64,000 nt of DNA, taken from contig CP136061.1 in assembly GCA_032622095.1 (NCBI GenBank), positions 62,561,127-62,625,126 on the forward strand, written 5' to 3'. Positions 46,800-56,941 of the stretch are shown one piece after another. This DNA comes from Siphonodentalium dalli. Its lineage: Eukaryota; Mollusca; Scaphopoda; Gadilida; Siphonodentaliidae. The notes beneath the pieces were generated by a model. That model saw only the letters and a program-made list of their open reading frames with translations. It was not told where the DNA came from and searched no databases. A program made the position numbers and the translations under genes. Every line of letters begins with the position of its first letter. The stretch's first letter is position 1.

Positions 46800-47830
46800 C
46801 ATGATGTTACTTCATCATTTCGTGGTGAAACTTTACCATTATGATGATGAAACTTTACCATTATGATGATGATACTTTATCATTACGTGATGATTCTTTA
46901 TCATTACGTGATGATTGATACGTTATCATTATGATTATGAGACTTTATCATTATGATGATGAGACTTTATCATTATGATAGACTACCATTACGTGATGAT
47001 ACTTTATCATTATGATGAAGAGACGTTATTATGATGAGAATATTCATTACGTGATGAGAATTTATCATTATGATGATGAGACTGTCATTTTGATAGATTT
47101 GATCATTACGTGATGATACTTTAGCATTATGATGATAAGACGTTATCGTTATGATGAGAATTGATCATTATGATGATGAGACTTTATCATTATGTGATGA
47201 GACTTTATCATTATGATTATGAGACTTTATCATTACGTGATGAGACTTTATCATTATGATTATGAGACGTTATCGTTATGATGAGAATTTATCATTATGA
47301 TGATGAGACTTTATCATTATGTGATCATACTTTATCATTATGATGAGACTTCACCATTATATTACGAGATTTTATCATTTCTTGATGATACTTTATTATA
47401 ACGCGATGAGACTTTATAATTTGTGATGAGACATTCATCATTACGTGATGATAGTTTATCATTATGATGATGAGACTTTATCATTATGATGATGAGACTT
47501 TATCATTATGATGATGAGACTTTATCATTATGATGATGAGACTTTATCATTATGATGATGAGACTTTATCATTATGATTATGAGACTTTATCATTACGTG
47601 ATGAGACTGTATCATTGTGATACTTTATCATTACGTGATGAGACTTTATCATTACGTGATGATAGTTTATCATTATGATGATGAGACTTTATCATTATGA
47701 TGATGAGACTTTATCATTATGATGATGAGACTTTATCATTATGATTATGAGACTTTATCATTACGTGATGAGACTTTATCATTGTGATGATACTTTACCA
47801 TTACGTGATGCGACTTATCATTATGATTAG
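46800..47830. repeat. 22-bp satellite, about 45 units
   Basis: Tandem ACTTTATCATTATGATGATG plus AG, with a common variant using ACGTGATGAT in place of ATGATGATGA. Homogeneous blocks (47453-47580, 47660-47750) alternate with degenerate stretches, suggesting repeated local expansion. Flanking 48975-49030 has inverted relatives. Confidence 0.92.
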
Positions 47831-48147
47831 AATATCACAATGGGTTCTTTCACTTTGTCCTTCTTCAACACAAACTTAGAATGAGAAATTAAACCGGAAA
47901 CAGTACATCAGGAAACACCGGCTCGAAATTGTAAACACATTTCAATAAATTCAATCGCTGTCGTGAATACGTTTGAAACACTTTGGATTTGCATTGGGGT
48001 TCATTTCATTTGTAACGTTATGATTCTGAGAAGCCTGGAAATAAAAATTGACGGCTTGAAATATTCCGGTAGCGCATTGGAACACGCAAGTGAATCGGTC
48101 GCACGCGCGAGCTATATAGTGTGAAAGTATATTCTTCTATATCCCCA

Positions 48148-48287
48148 CATAACATAACATAACATTTTTATTGACATAATACACCCACGCGGGGCAGTTG
48201 TCATAATACAGATAATTTAAACACAAGTCAAGACAATTTCATATAAAATATATATATAACATGTATTTGTAACTCAACACTATATTC
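48148..48287 (-). mobile_element. Retrotransposon 3' UTR with (ATGTT)n tail
   Basis: On the minus strand the sequence after the inferred stop at 48288 ends GTCAATAAAAATGTTATGTT followed by further ATGTT repeats at about 48148-48168. A ~140-bp UTR with a pentanucleotide tail fits a CR1/L2-like end. Confidence 0.7.
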
Positions 48288-48968
48288 TCAATTATTTGCG
48301 GAAAACTGCCGAACCATGTTACAGATCAGATTGCATATGCTCGGGTGTTCAGCCTTCATAAGGAATATGAACTTTTCTATTTCATCAAAGTTTACGAAAT
48401 TTGGTTTGGTGAACTCCTATTTCAGTAAAAAATCTCTTCCGCAAATGGTTATGTTTTTCACATCTCATTATAAAGTGTTCTTCCGTTTCAATTTCATTTG
48501 CTTCACATTTTTTACATATGCGTTTCTCGTAAGGTATTTTTAGCTGAGCGTGTCGCCCAACCTCTACCTGCAACTTATGATTGCTTACTCTAAGCTTACT
48601 GAAACACGATCTCGTATAAAAATTAGTTATTTGGAGTAAGTATGGTTCAATTTCATATTGTTCTTTGAAACAACGATACGTTCTTAATTTATTCATACCA
48701 TTTTTCTTGTTGTCATCGAATATTTCGTTTTTGAACGTTAGAATATGAACGCATTTTAATTCTTCCCGGTTATTCTCTAAATCGCTTATTTTTGGCATCT
48801 GAAGTGCTTCTGCCAAAAACGGTGGAATTATATATTCCTCGCATGTTTGGGCAGAATTCTGAAGTAACATATTCGGTTTTCTTTCAGACAGTTTAAGCAT
48901 ATATGTTACAGCATTCATTATCGCATCATGTGCTATCGGAAATCTGCCCAATTCTGCTCTTGTCGCAG
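48288..48968 (-). pseudogene. 5'-truncated non-LTR reverse transcriptase C-terminus
   Basis: The translation starts abruptly with ATRAELGRFPI and runs through FSKLRVSNHKLQVEVGRH to KRICKKCEANEIETEEHFIM, a C-x2-C-x9-H-x4-C cluster typical of the tail of non-LTR reverse transcriptases, with the same spacing as in the element at 11161. The frame stops at 48385, but the expected continuation (EKFIFLM..., then NMVRQFSANN and TGA at 48288-48290) is present in another frame, so there is one frameshift near the end. The RT catalytic domain is missing. Codons upstream of about 48968 are satellite-like sequence read by chance, not RT. Confidence 0.75.
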
Positions 48969-49140
48969 ATAATGATAAAGTACCATGTTGCAATGATAAA
49001 GTATTATCACGTAATGATAAAGTTTCATGATCACACGGAACAATCGTTTTAACGATTCTACGACCAATTTCACGATTCTGCGGCTTGACAACCACGGTGC
49101 TACGGCAGTTTCACGATTCTACGACCTTATTATACGTGAT
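48969..49140. repeat. Inverted satellite fragments and short ACGATTCTACGACC repeats
   Basis: AATGATAAAGT occurs three times at 48971-49022, which is the complement of the ACTTTATCATT core of the satellite at 46800-47830. It is followed by two or three degenerate TTTCACGATTCTACGACC units to about 49127. Confidence 0.75.
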
Positions 49141-50395
49141 ATTTTATGACAAACTTAGATACTGCAGGAGCTTTTTACTGAATTGGGACGACAAAAGTGG
49201 GCTTCTTCTTGTTTTCATTGTTTAGAGTAGACTTTGCAGGTCCACCATGTTGACTCACGGAATACATATACGTGGCTGAGATGTATACATAAAATGAGTC
49301 ACAATCGGCTCGGTAAAATCGGGACCATCAGATCAAACTACGAACCGATCGCTAAAAGTCATTTCTTGGGCTACAAGGGGACAATAACAGTGCGAAATTT
49401 AACATCCAACGTAAGCTTTGATAAGCATAAATGTAGGATTTGTCAAATTGACGCAATATTCGATTAAACTCACACAGAAATGCAGTAACAATGTCAACTA
49501 TTTGGCAACGCCCCGGGTTCGACCATGACAACGACGATTGTGCGACTCGTTGAACGGTAATTTTCATTTGTATACGACGTATCTGAAGCCAGTTACTTAG
49601 TGCTTGGTGTAGCGGTCGCAAATGTTATCGAGTCGCCGTTCTCTTTCTACCCAACAATGCAAGTTATCGAGAGTGGGGGCAAAACATAAACATCACACAA
49701 AATAAAATCGTCATTTCCCCCTCACAGTTCAAATGCATCGCCCGTGGCAGCACGTGACCAGAACACGGAAATCGTCCGATAATTCACAGGTCAACTCAAG
49801 CTAATATTGGGCTAACTTACAGTTCTGCGTGGGCTAGTCTAAAATTCTCGGCAGATTTTATGAAAATAAATCAGAATACTTTCAGCTTTTTTATGGAATA
49901 AATAATCAAAAAGCTATATAAATATAAGAAATTAATGTATAGTGGGTATCTATTTTTGAATGATATGGCGTTGTGGTCGTTGGGGGCACATTTAGTGTAA
50001 ACCGCTTACACTCACCCATTGCATTCATTTCTTAAAGCACGTGGTCTATAAACTAAACTCGGCTGGTGTATATCACCCCTTGAGTTTAAACCACAGGGTT
50101 TAGGTTCACATTCGTACTGTTGATTTTCGTATCGCGAATGCGCTTTCCATTTCTGAATAAGAGAAACTCGTGCAATCATATCAGACGCAAAAAGCTATTA
50201 TAATATTACAGAAATTCGACTGAGAAACCCCTGGCTGTACGTGCTATCATACATAGGGTGAATCGATTTGAAACTCCCGTCGACCAGCATGTGTGAATTT
50301 TACCATAAACCATGTCTCTAGTATAGCGAGGGCTGTTAGTGTGGCATAAAGGCAAAGCGACCATTTCAAGTTCGACATACAGACCCGGTGATAAT
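49141..50395. other. Unassigned sequence, no gene seen
   Basis: ORFs of 77-89 codons at 49234-49621 overlap on opposite strands and have no recognisable domain. No repeat structure noticed. Confidence 0.45.
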
Positions 50396-50399
50396 TTAA

Positions 50400-50741
50400 A
50401 GTGATGTGAAACACTCCGCTAGGGTGATCAAATAGAAATGGAGAATAATCTTACTTAAAGTAGTTATTTTTTACAATTATCATATCCAAATTGACAACAC
50501 ACAACGTCATTCTTATATATTAATTAAATGCAGTGACTCTTTATCGCGAAATCGTTATCGCGAAATCGTTTTCGTTAGTTTATCACCAATAGTTGCGTCC
50601 CGAATTGAGACATAAATATTTACAATTGAGCGTAGTTCGGACGATGTTTTCTATGGAGTGGTATGACCGATTTGCTTGAGATTTTCTGTGATGTTAGTAG
50701 AATGCTACATTCACGCACCAGAACAAGTCCATAATATGTCT
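50400..50741. mobile_element. TTAA-bounded dispersed repeat, family P copy
   Basis: TTAA at 50396-50399 and 50742-50745. The body matches 6639-7005 (AGTGATGTGAAACACTCCG to CCATAATATGTCT), with a small deletion before the end and a GCGAAATCGTTATC duplication near 50545-50570. Confidence 0.75.
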
Positions 50742-50745
50742 TTAA

Positions 50746-50860
50746 GCCAGTACATTATCTTATATATGCGAGGCTCCCTATGGGAGACTCACATATAGAA
50801 GAGCATACACTGACACAGGGCCTTTAATGCTGCACCAGCACAGCTCCCGTCACGAACGGG
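50746..50860. mobile_element. Truncated TTAA-type MITE related to 14744-14912
   Basis: Lies between TTAA 50742-50745 and TTAA 50861-50864. The right terminus CAGCTCCCGTCACGAACGGG matches the right end of the 169-bp MITE. The left terminus is missing; the element opens inside the GCGAGGCTCCCTATGG core. It directly abuts the family P copy and shares its TTAA. Confidence 0.65.
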
Positions 50861-50982
50861 TTAAAAGACGTTACGGCTGATCAATATCGTCCGCTCATGG
50901 GACTAAACATTCAGAGATACATGTACAAAACCCGTTTAATTACTACTATAAAGAAGTACGATTTGCATCAGAATATATACTA

Positions 50983-53900
50983 CTAGCCGATGAGCCCGAC
51001 GTTGTCCGGGCTATTCAAAAACCAAATTTCAAGTCGATAGCTCCACCCGTTTCCGAGATCTGGTCTGCGCATGCGCGAAGCTGGCGTCACACGGGCTCGG
51101 CGGCCCGATAAAATTCGTATCCGGGGCAAGATACATTCACATACCAAATTTCAAGTCGATAGCAATTTCAAGTCGATAGCTCCACCCGTTTCCGAGATCT
51201 GGTCTGCGCATGCGCGAAGCTGGCGTCGCACAGGCTCGGCGACCCGATAAAATTCGTATCCGGGGCTCTACCCGTTTCCTATATCTGGTCTGCGCATGCG
51301 CGAAGCTGGCATCGCACGGGCTCGGCGACCCGATTCGATAGCTCTACCCAGCCCGACGTTGTCCGGGCTATTCAAAAACCAAATTTCAAGTCGATAGCTC
51401 TACCTGTTTCCGAGATCTGGTCTGCGCATGCGCGAAGCTGGCGTCGCACGGGCTCGGCGACCCGATAAAATTTGTATCCGGGGCAAGATACATTCACATA
51501 GCAAATTTCAAGTCGATAGCTCCACCCGTTTCGAGATCTGGTCTGCGCATGCGCGAAGCTGGCGTCGCACGGGCTCGGCGACCCGATAAAATTCGTATCC
51601 GGGGCAAGATACATTCCCATAGCAAATTTCAAGTCGATAGCTCCACCCGTTTCCGAGATCTCGTCTGCGCATGCGCGGAGCGGGCGACGCACGGGCTCGC
51701 CAATTCGACAACGTCGACCGCCTGGTCAAACTACACACACGTACCAAGTTTCGGTCCGATCGGTCGAGAATCGTAGATTTGTATAAATGACATACAGACA
51801 TACATACAGACAAACAAACAAACAGAGGTCTTCAAAATATATATGAGACTAGCCGATGAGCCCGACGTTGTCCGGGCTATTCAAAAACCAAATTTCAAGT
51901 CGATAGCTCAACCCGTTTCCGAGATCTGGTCTGCGCATGCGCGAAGCTGGCGTCGCACGGGCTCGGCGACCCGATAAAATTCGTATCCGGGGCAAGATAC
52001 ATTCACATAGCAAATTTCAAGTCGATAGCTCCACCCGTTTCCGAGATCTCGTCTGCGCATGCCCGAAGCGGGCGCCGCATGGGCTCGCCAATACGACGTT
52101 GACGACCGCCTGGTCAAACTACGTATACACACACGTACCAAGTTTCGTCCCGATCGGTCGAGAATCGTAGATTTGTATAAAAGACAGACAGACAGAGGTC
52201 TTCAAAATATATATGAGACTAGCCGATGAGCCCGACGTTGTCCGGGCTATTCAGAAACCAAATTTCAAGTCGATAGCTCCACCCGTTTCCGAGATCTGGT
52301 CTGCGCATTCGCGAAGCTGGCGTCGCACGGGCTCGGCGACCCGATAAAATTCGTATCCGGGGCAAGATACATTCACATACCAAATTTCAAGTCGATAGCT
52401 CCACCAGTTTCCGAGATCTCGTCTGCGCATGCGCTGCACGGGTGTCGCACGGGCTCGCCAATACGACAACGACGACCGCCTGGTCAAACTACACACACGT
52501 ACCAAGTTTCGTCCCGATCGGTCGAGAATCGTAGATTCGTATCAATGACAGACAGACAGACAGACAGAGGTCTTCAAAATATATTATAGACTAGCCGATG
52601 AGCCCGACGTTGTCCGGGCTATTCAAAAACCAAATTTCAAGTCGATAGTTCCACCCGTTTCCGAGATCTGGTCTGCGTATGCGCGAAGCTGGCGTTGCAA
52701 GGGCTCGGCGACCCGATAATATTCGTATTCGGGGCAAGATACATTCACATAGCAAATTTCAAGTCGATAGCTCCACCCGTTTCCGATACCTCGCCTGCGC
52801 ATGCGCGAAGCGGGCGCCGCACGGGCTCGGCGACCCGATAAAATTCGTATCCGGGGCAAGATACATTCACATACCAAATTTCAAGTCGATAGCTCCACCC
52901 GTTTCCGAGATCTCGTCTGCGCATGCGCTGCACGGGCGTCGCACGGGCTCGCCAATACGACAACGACGACCGCCTGGTCAAACTACACACACGTACCAAG
53001 TTTCGTCCCGATCGGTCGAGATTCGTAGATTTGTATAAATGACATACAGACATACATACAGACAAACAAACAAACAGAGGTCTTCAAAATATATATGAGA
53101 CTAGCCGGTGAGCCCGACGTTATCCGGGCTATTCAAAAACCAAATTTCAAGTCGATAGCTCCACCCGTTTCCTAGATCTGGTCTGCGCATGCGCGAAGCT
53201 GGCGTCGCACGTGTTCGGCGACCCCATACAATTCGTATCCGGGGCAAGATACATTCACATAGCAAATTTCAAGTCGATAGCTCCACCCGTTTCCGAGATC
53301 TCGTCTGCGCATGCGCGAAGCTGGCGTCGCACGGGCTCGGCGACCCGATAAAATTCGTATCCGGGGCAAGATACATTCCCATAGCAAATTTCAAGTCGAT
53401 AGCTCCACCCATTCCCGAGATCTCGTCTGCGCATGCGTGGAGCGGGCGCCGCACGGGCTCGCCAATACGACAACGTCGACCGCCTGGTCAAACTACACAC
53501 ACGTACCAAGTTTCGTCCCGATCGGTCGAGAATCGTAGATTTGTATAAATGACATGCAGACATACATACAGACAAACAAACAAACAGAGGTCTTCAAAAT
53601 ATATATGAGACTAGCCGATGAGCCCGACGTTGTCCGGGCTATTCAAAAACCAAATTTCAAGTCGATAGCTCTACCCGTTTCCGAGATCTGGTCTGCGCAT
53701 GCGCGAAGCTGGCGTCGCACGGGCTCGGCGACCCGATAAAATTCGTATCCGGGGCAAGACACATTCCCATAACAAATTTCAAGTCGATAGCTCCACCCAT
53801 TTCCGAGATCTCGTCTGCGCGGAGCGGGCGCCGCACGGGCTCGCCAATACGACAACGTCGACCGCCTGGTCAAACTACACACACGTACCAAGTTTCGTCC

Positions 53901-56883
53901 CGATCGGTCGAGAATCGTAGATTTGTATAAATGACATGCAGACATACATACAGACAAACAAACAAACAGAGGTCTTCAAAATATATATGAGACAAGCCGA
54001 TGAGCCCGACGTTGTCCGGGCTATTCAAAAACCAAATTTCAAGTCGATAGCTCTACCCGTTTCCGAGATCTGGTCTGCGCATGCGCGAAGCTGGCGTCGC
54101 ACGGGCTCGGCGACCCGATAAAATTCGTATCCGGGGCAAGATATATTCACATACCCAATTTCAAGTCGATAGCTCCACCCGTTTCCGAGATCTCGTCTGC
54201 GCATGCGCGAAGCTGGCGTCGCACGGGCTCGGCGACCAGATAAAATTCGTATCCGGGGCAAGATACATTCACATAGCAAATTTCAAGTCGATAGCTCCAC
54301 CCGTTTCCGAGATCTCGTCTGCGCATGCGCGAAGCGGGCGCCGCACGGGCTCGCCAATACGACGATGACGACCGCCTGGTCAAACTACACACACGTACCA
54401 AGTTTCGTCCCGATCGGTCGAGAATCGTAGATTTGTATAAAAGACAGACAGACAGACAGACAGAGGTCTTCAAAATATATATGAGACTAGCCGATGAGCC
54501 CGACGTTGTCCGGGCTATTCAAAAACCAAATTTCAAGTCGATAGCTCCACCCGTTTCCCAGATCTGGTCTGCGCATGCGCGAAACTGGCGTCGCACGGGC
54601 TCGGCGACCCGGTAAAATTCGTATCCGGGGCAAGATACATTCACATAGCAAATTTCAAGTCGATAGCTCCACCAGTTTCCGAGATCTCGTCTGCGCATGC
54701 GCTGCACGGGTGTCGCACGGGCTCGCCAATACGACAACGACGACCGCCTGGTCAAACTACACACACGTACCAAGTTTCGTCCCGATGGGTCGAGAATCGT
54801 AGATTCGTATCAATGACAGACAGACAGACAGACAGAGGTCTTCAAAATATATTATAGACTAGCCGATGAGCCCGACGTTGTCCGGGCTATTCAAAAACCA
54901 AATTTCAAGTCGATAGTTCCACCCGTTTCCGAGATCTGGTCTGCGTATGCGCGAAGCTGGCGTTGCAAGGGCTCGGCGACCCGATAATATTCGTATTCGG
55001 GGCAAGATACATTCACATAGCAAATTTCAAGTCGATAGCTCCACCCGTTTCCGATACCTCGCCTGCGCATGCGCGAAGCGGGCGCCGCACGGGCTCGGCG
55101 ACCCGATAAAATTCGTATCCGGGGCAAGATACATTCACATACCAAATTTCAAGTCGATAGCTCCACCCGTTTCCGAGATCTCGTCTGCGCATGCGCTGCA
55201 CGGGCGTCGCACGGGCTCGCCAATACGACAACGACGACCGCCTGGTCAAACTACACACACGTACCAAGTTTCGTCCCGATCGGTCGAGATTCGTAGATTT
55301 GTATAAATGACATACAGACATACATACAGACAAACAAACAAACAGAGGTCTTCAAAATATATATGAGACTAGCCGGTGAGCCCGACGTTGTCCGGGCTAT
55401 TCAAAAACCAAATTTCAAGTCGATAGCTCCACCCGTTTCCTAGATCTGGTCTGCGCATGCGCGAAGCTGGCGTCGCACGTGTTCGGCGACCCCATACAAT
55501 TCGTATCCGGGGCAAGATACATTCACATAGCAAATTTCAAGTCGATAGCTCCACCCGTTTCCGAGATCTCGTCTGCGCATGCGCGAAGCTGGCGTCGCAC
55601 GGGCTCGGCGACCCGATAAAATTCGTATCCGGGGCAAGATACATTCCCATAGCAAATTTCAAGTCGATAGCTCCACCCATTTCCGAGATCTCGTCTGCGC
55701 ATGCGCGGAGCGGGCGCCGCACGGGCTCGCCAATACGACAACGTCGACCGCCTGGTCAAACTACACACACGTACCAAGTTTCGTCCCGATCGGTCGAGAA
55801 TCGTAGATTTGTATAAATGACATGCAGACATACATACAGACAAACAAACAAACAGAGGTCTTCAAAATATATATGAGACAAGCCGATGAGCCCGACGTTG
55901 TCCGGGCTATTCAAAAACCAAATTTCAAGTCGATAGCTCTACCCGTTTCCGAGATCTGGTCTGCGCATGCGCGAAGCTGGCGTCGCACGGGCTCGGCGAC
56001 CCGATAAAATTCGTATCCGGGGCAAGATATATTCACATACCCAATTTCAAGTCGATAGCTCCATCCGTTTCCGAGATCTCGTCTGCGCATGCGCGAAGCT
56101 GGCGTCGCACGGGCTCGGCGACCAGATAAAATTCGTATCCGGGGCAAGATACATTCACATAGCAAATTTCAAGTCGATAGCTCCACCCGTTTCCGAGATC
56201 TCGTCTGCGCATGCGCGAAGCGGGCGCCGCACGGGCTCGCCAATACGACGATGACGACCGCCTGGTCAAACTACACACACGTACCAAGTTTCGTCCCGAT
56301 CGGTCGAGAATCGTAGATTTGTATAAAAGACAGACAGACAGACAGACAGAGGTCTTCAAAATATATATGAGACTAGCCGATGAGCCCGACGTTGTCCGGG
56401 CTATTCAAAAACCAAATTTCAAGTCGATAGCTCCACCCGTTTCACAGATCTGGTCTGCGCATGCGCGAAACTGGCGTCGCACGGGCTCGGCGACCCGGTA
56501 AAATTCGTATCCGGGGCAAGATACATTCACATAGCAAATTTCAAGTCGATAGCTCCACCCGTTTCCGAGATCTGGTCTGCGCATGCGTGAAGGTGGTGTC
56601 GCACGGGCTCGGCGACCCGATAAAATTCGTATCCGGGGCAGGATACATTCACATACCAAATTTCAAGTCGATAGCTCTACCCGTTTCCGAGATCTGATCT
56701 GCGCATGCGCGAAGCTTGCGTCGCGCGGGCTCGACGACCAGATACAAATCGTATCCGGGGCAAGATACATTCACATAGCAAATTTCAAGTCGATAGCTCA
56801 CCCGTTTCCGAGATCTCGTCTACACACACGTACCAAGTTTCGTCCCGATCGGTCGAGAATCGTAGATGTGTATAAATGACATG

Positions 56884-56919
<36 letters not shown>

Positions 56920-56941
56920 GGTCTTCAATATATATAAGAGA
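50983..56941 (-). mobile_element. Twelve-unit tandem array of Helitron-like elements
   Basis: Read on the minus strand, each unit starts TCTCATATATATTTTGAAGA, followed by CC and a (GTCT)n microsatellite. It carries an internal 122-bp repeat (with TGCGCATGCGC and CCGGATACGAATTTTATCGG) in variable number. It ends with a GCCCGGACAACGTCGGGC hairpin, TCATCGG and CTAG. Junctions have CTAG directly followed by TC. Left edges of the units on the plus strand lie at 50983, 51849, 52219, 52591, 53101, 53611, 53993, 54487, 54859, 55369, 55879 and 56373. The outer host bases are A before the first TC and T after the last CTAG, the Helitron target. No Rep/helicase ORF; the many ~75-119-codon frames follow the repeat and are not genes. 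Confidence 0.85.
52219..56372. repeat. Higher-order duplication inside the Helitron-like array
   Basis: The unit-length series 372-510-510-382-494 (52219-54486, 2,268 bp) is followed by 372-510-510-494 (54487-56372, 1,886 bp). Corresponding units are nearly identical at an offset of 2,268 bp, changing to 1,886 bp after the missing 382-bp unit. Confidence 0.85.

Noticed and set aside
46800-47830. CRISPR-like or regulatory array
   Set aside because: The 22-bp units are contiguous and A/T-rich with no spacers: simple satellite DNA.
48969-49095. N-terminal part of the 236-codon minus-strand ORF
   Set aside because: Its sequence (repeated TLSL) is reversed satellite DNA read in frame; RT homology begins only at ATRAELGRF.
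51372-56879. Dozens of 75-119-codon arginine-rich ORFs on both strands
   Set aside because: Every one repeats with the Helitron-like unit, often overlapping on both strands, and none shows a domain. They are translations of non-coding repeats.
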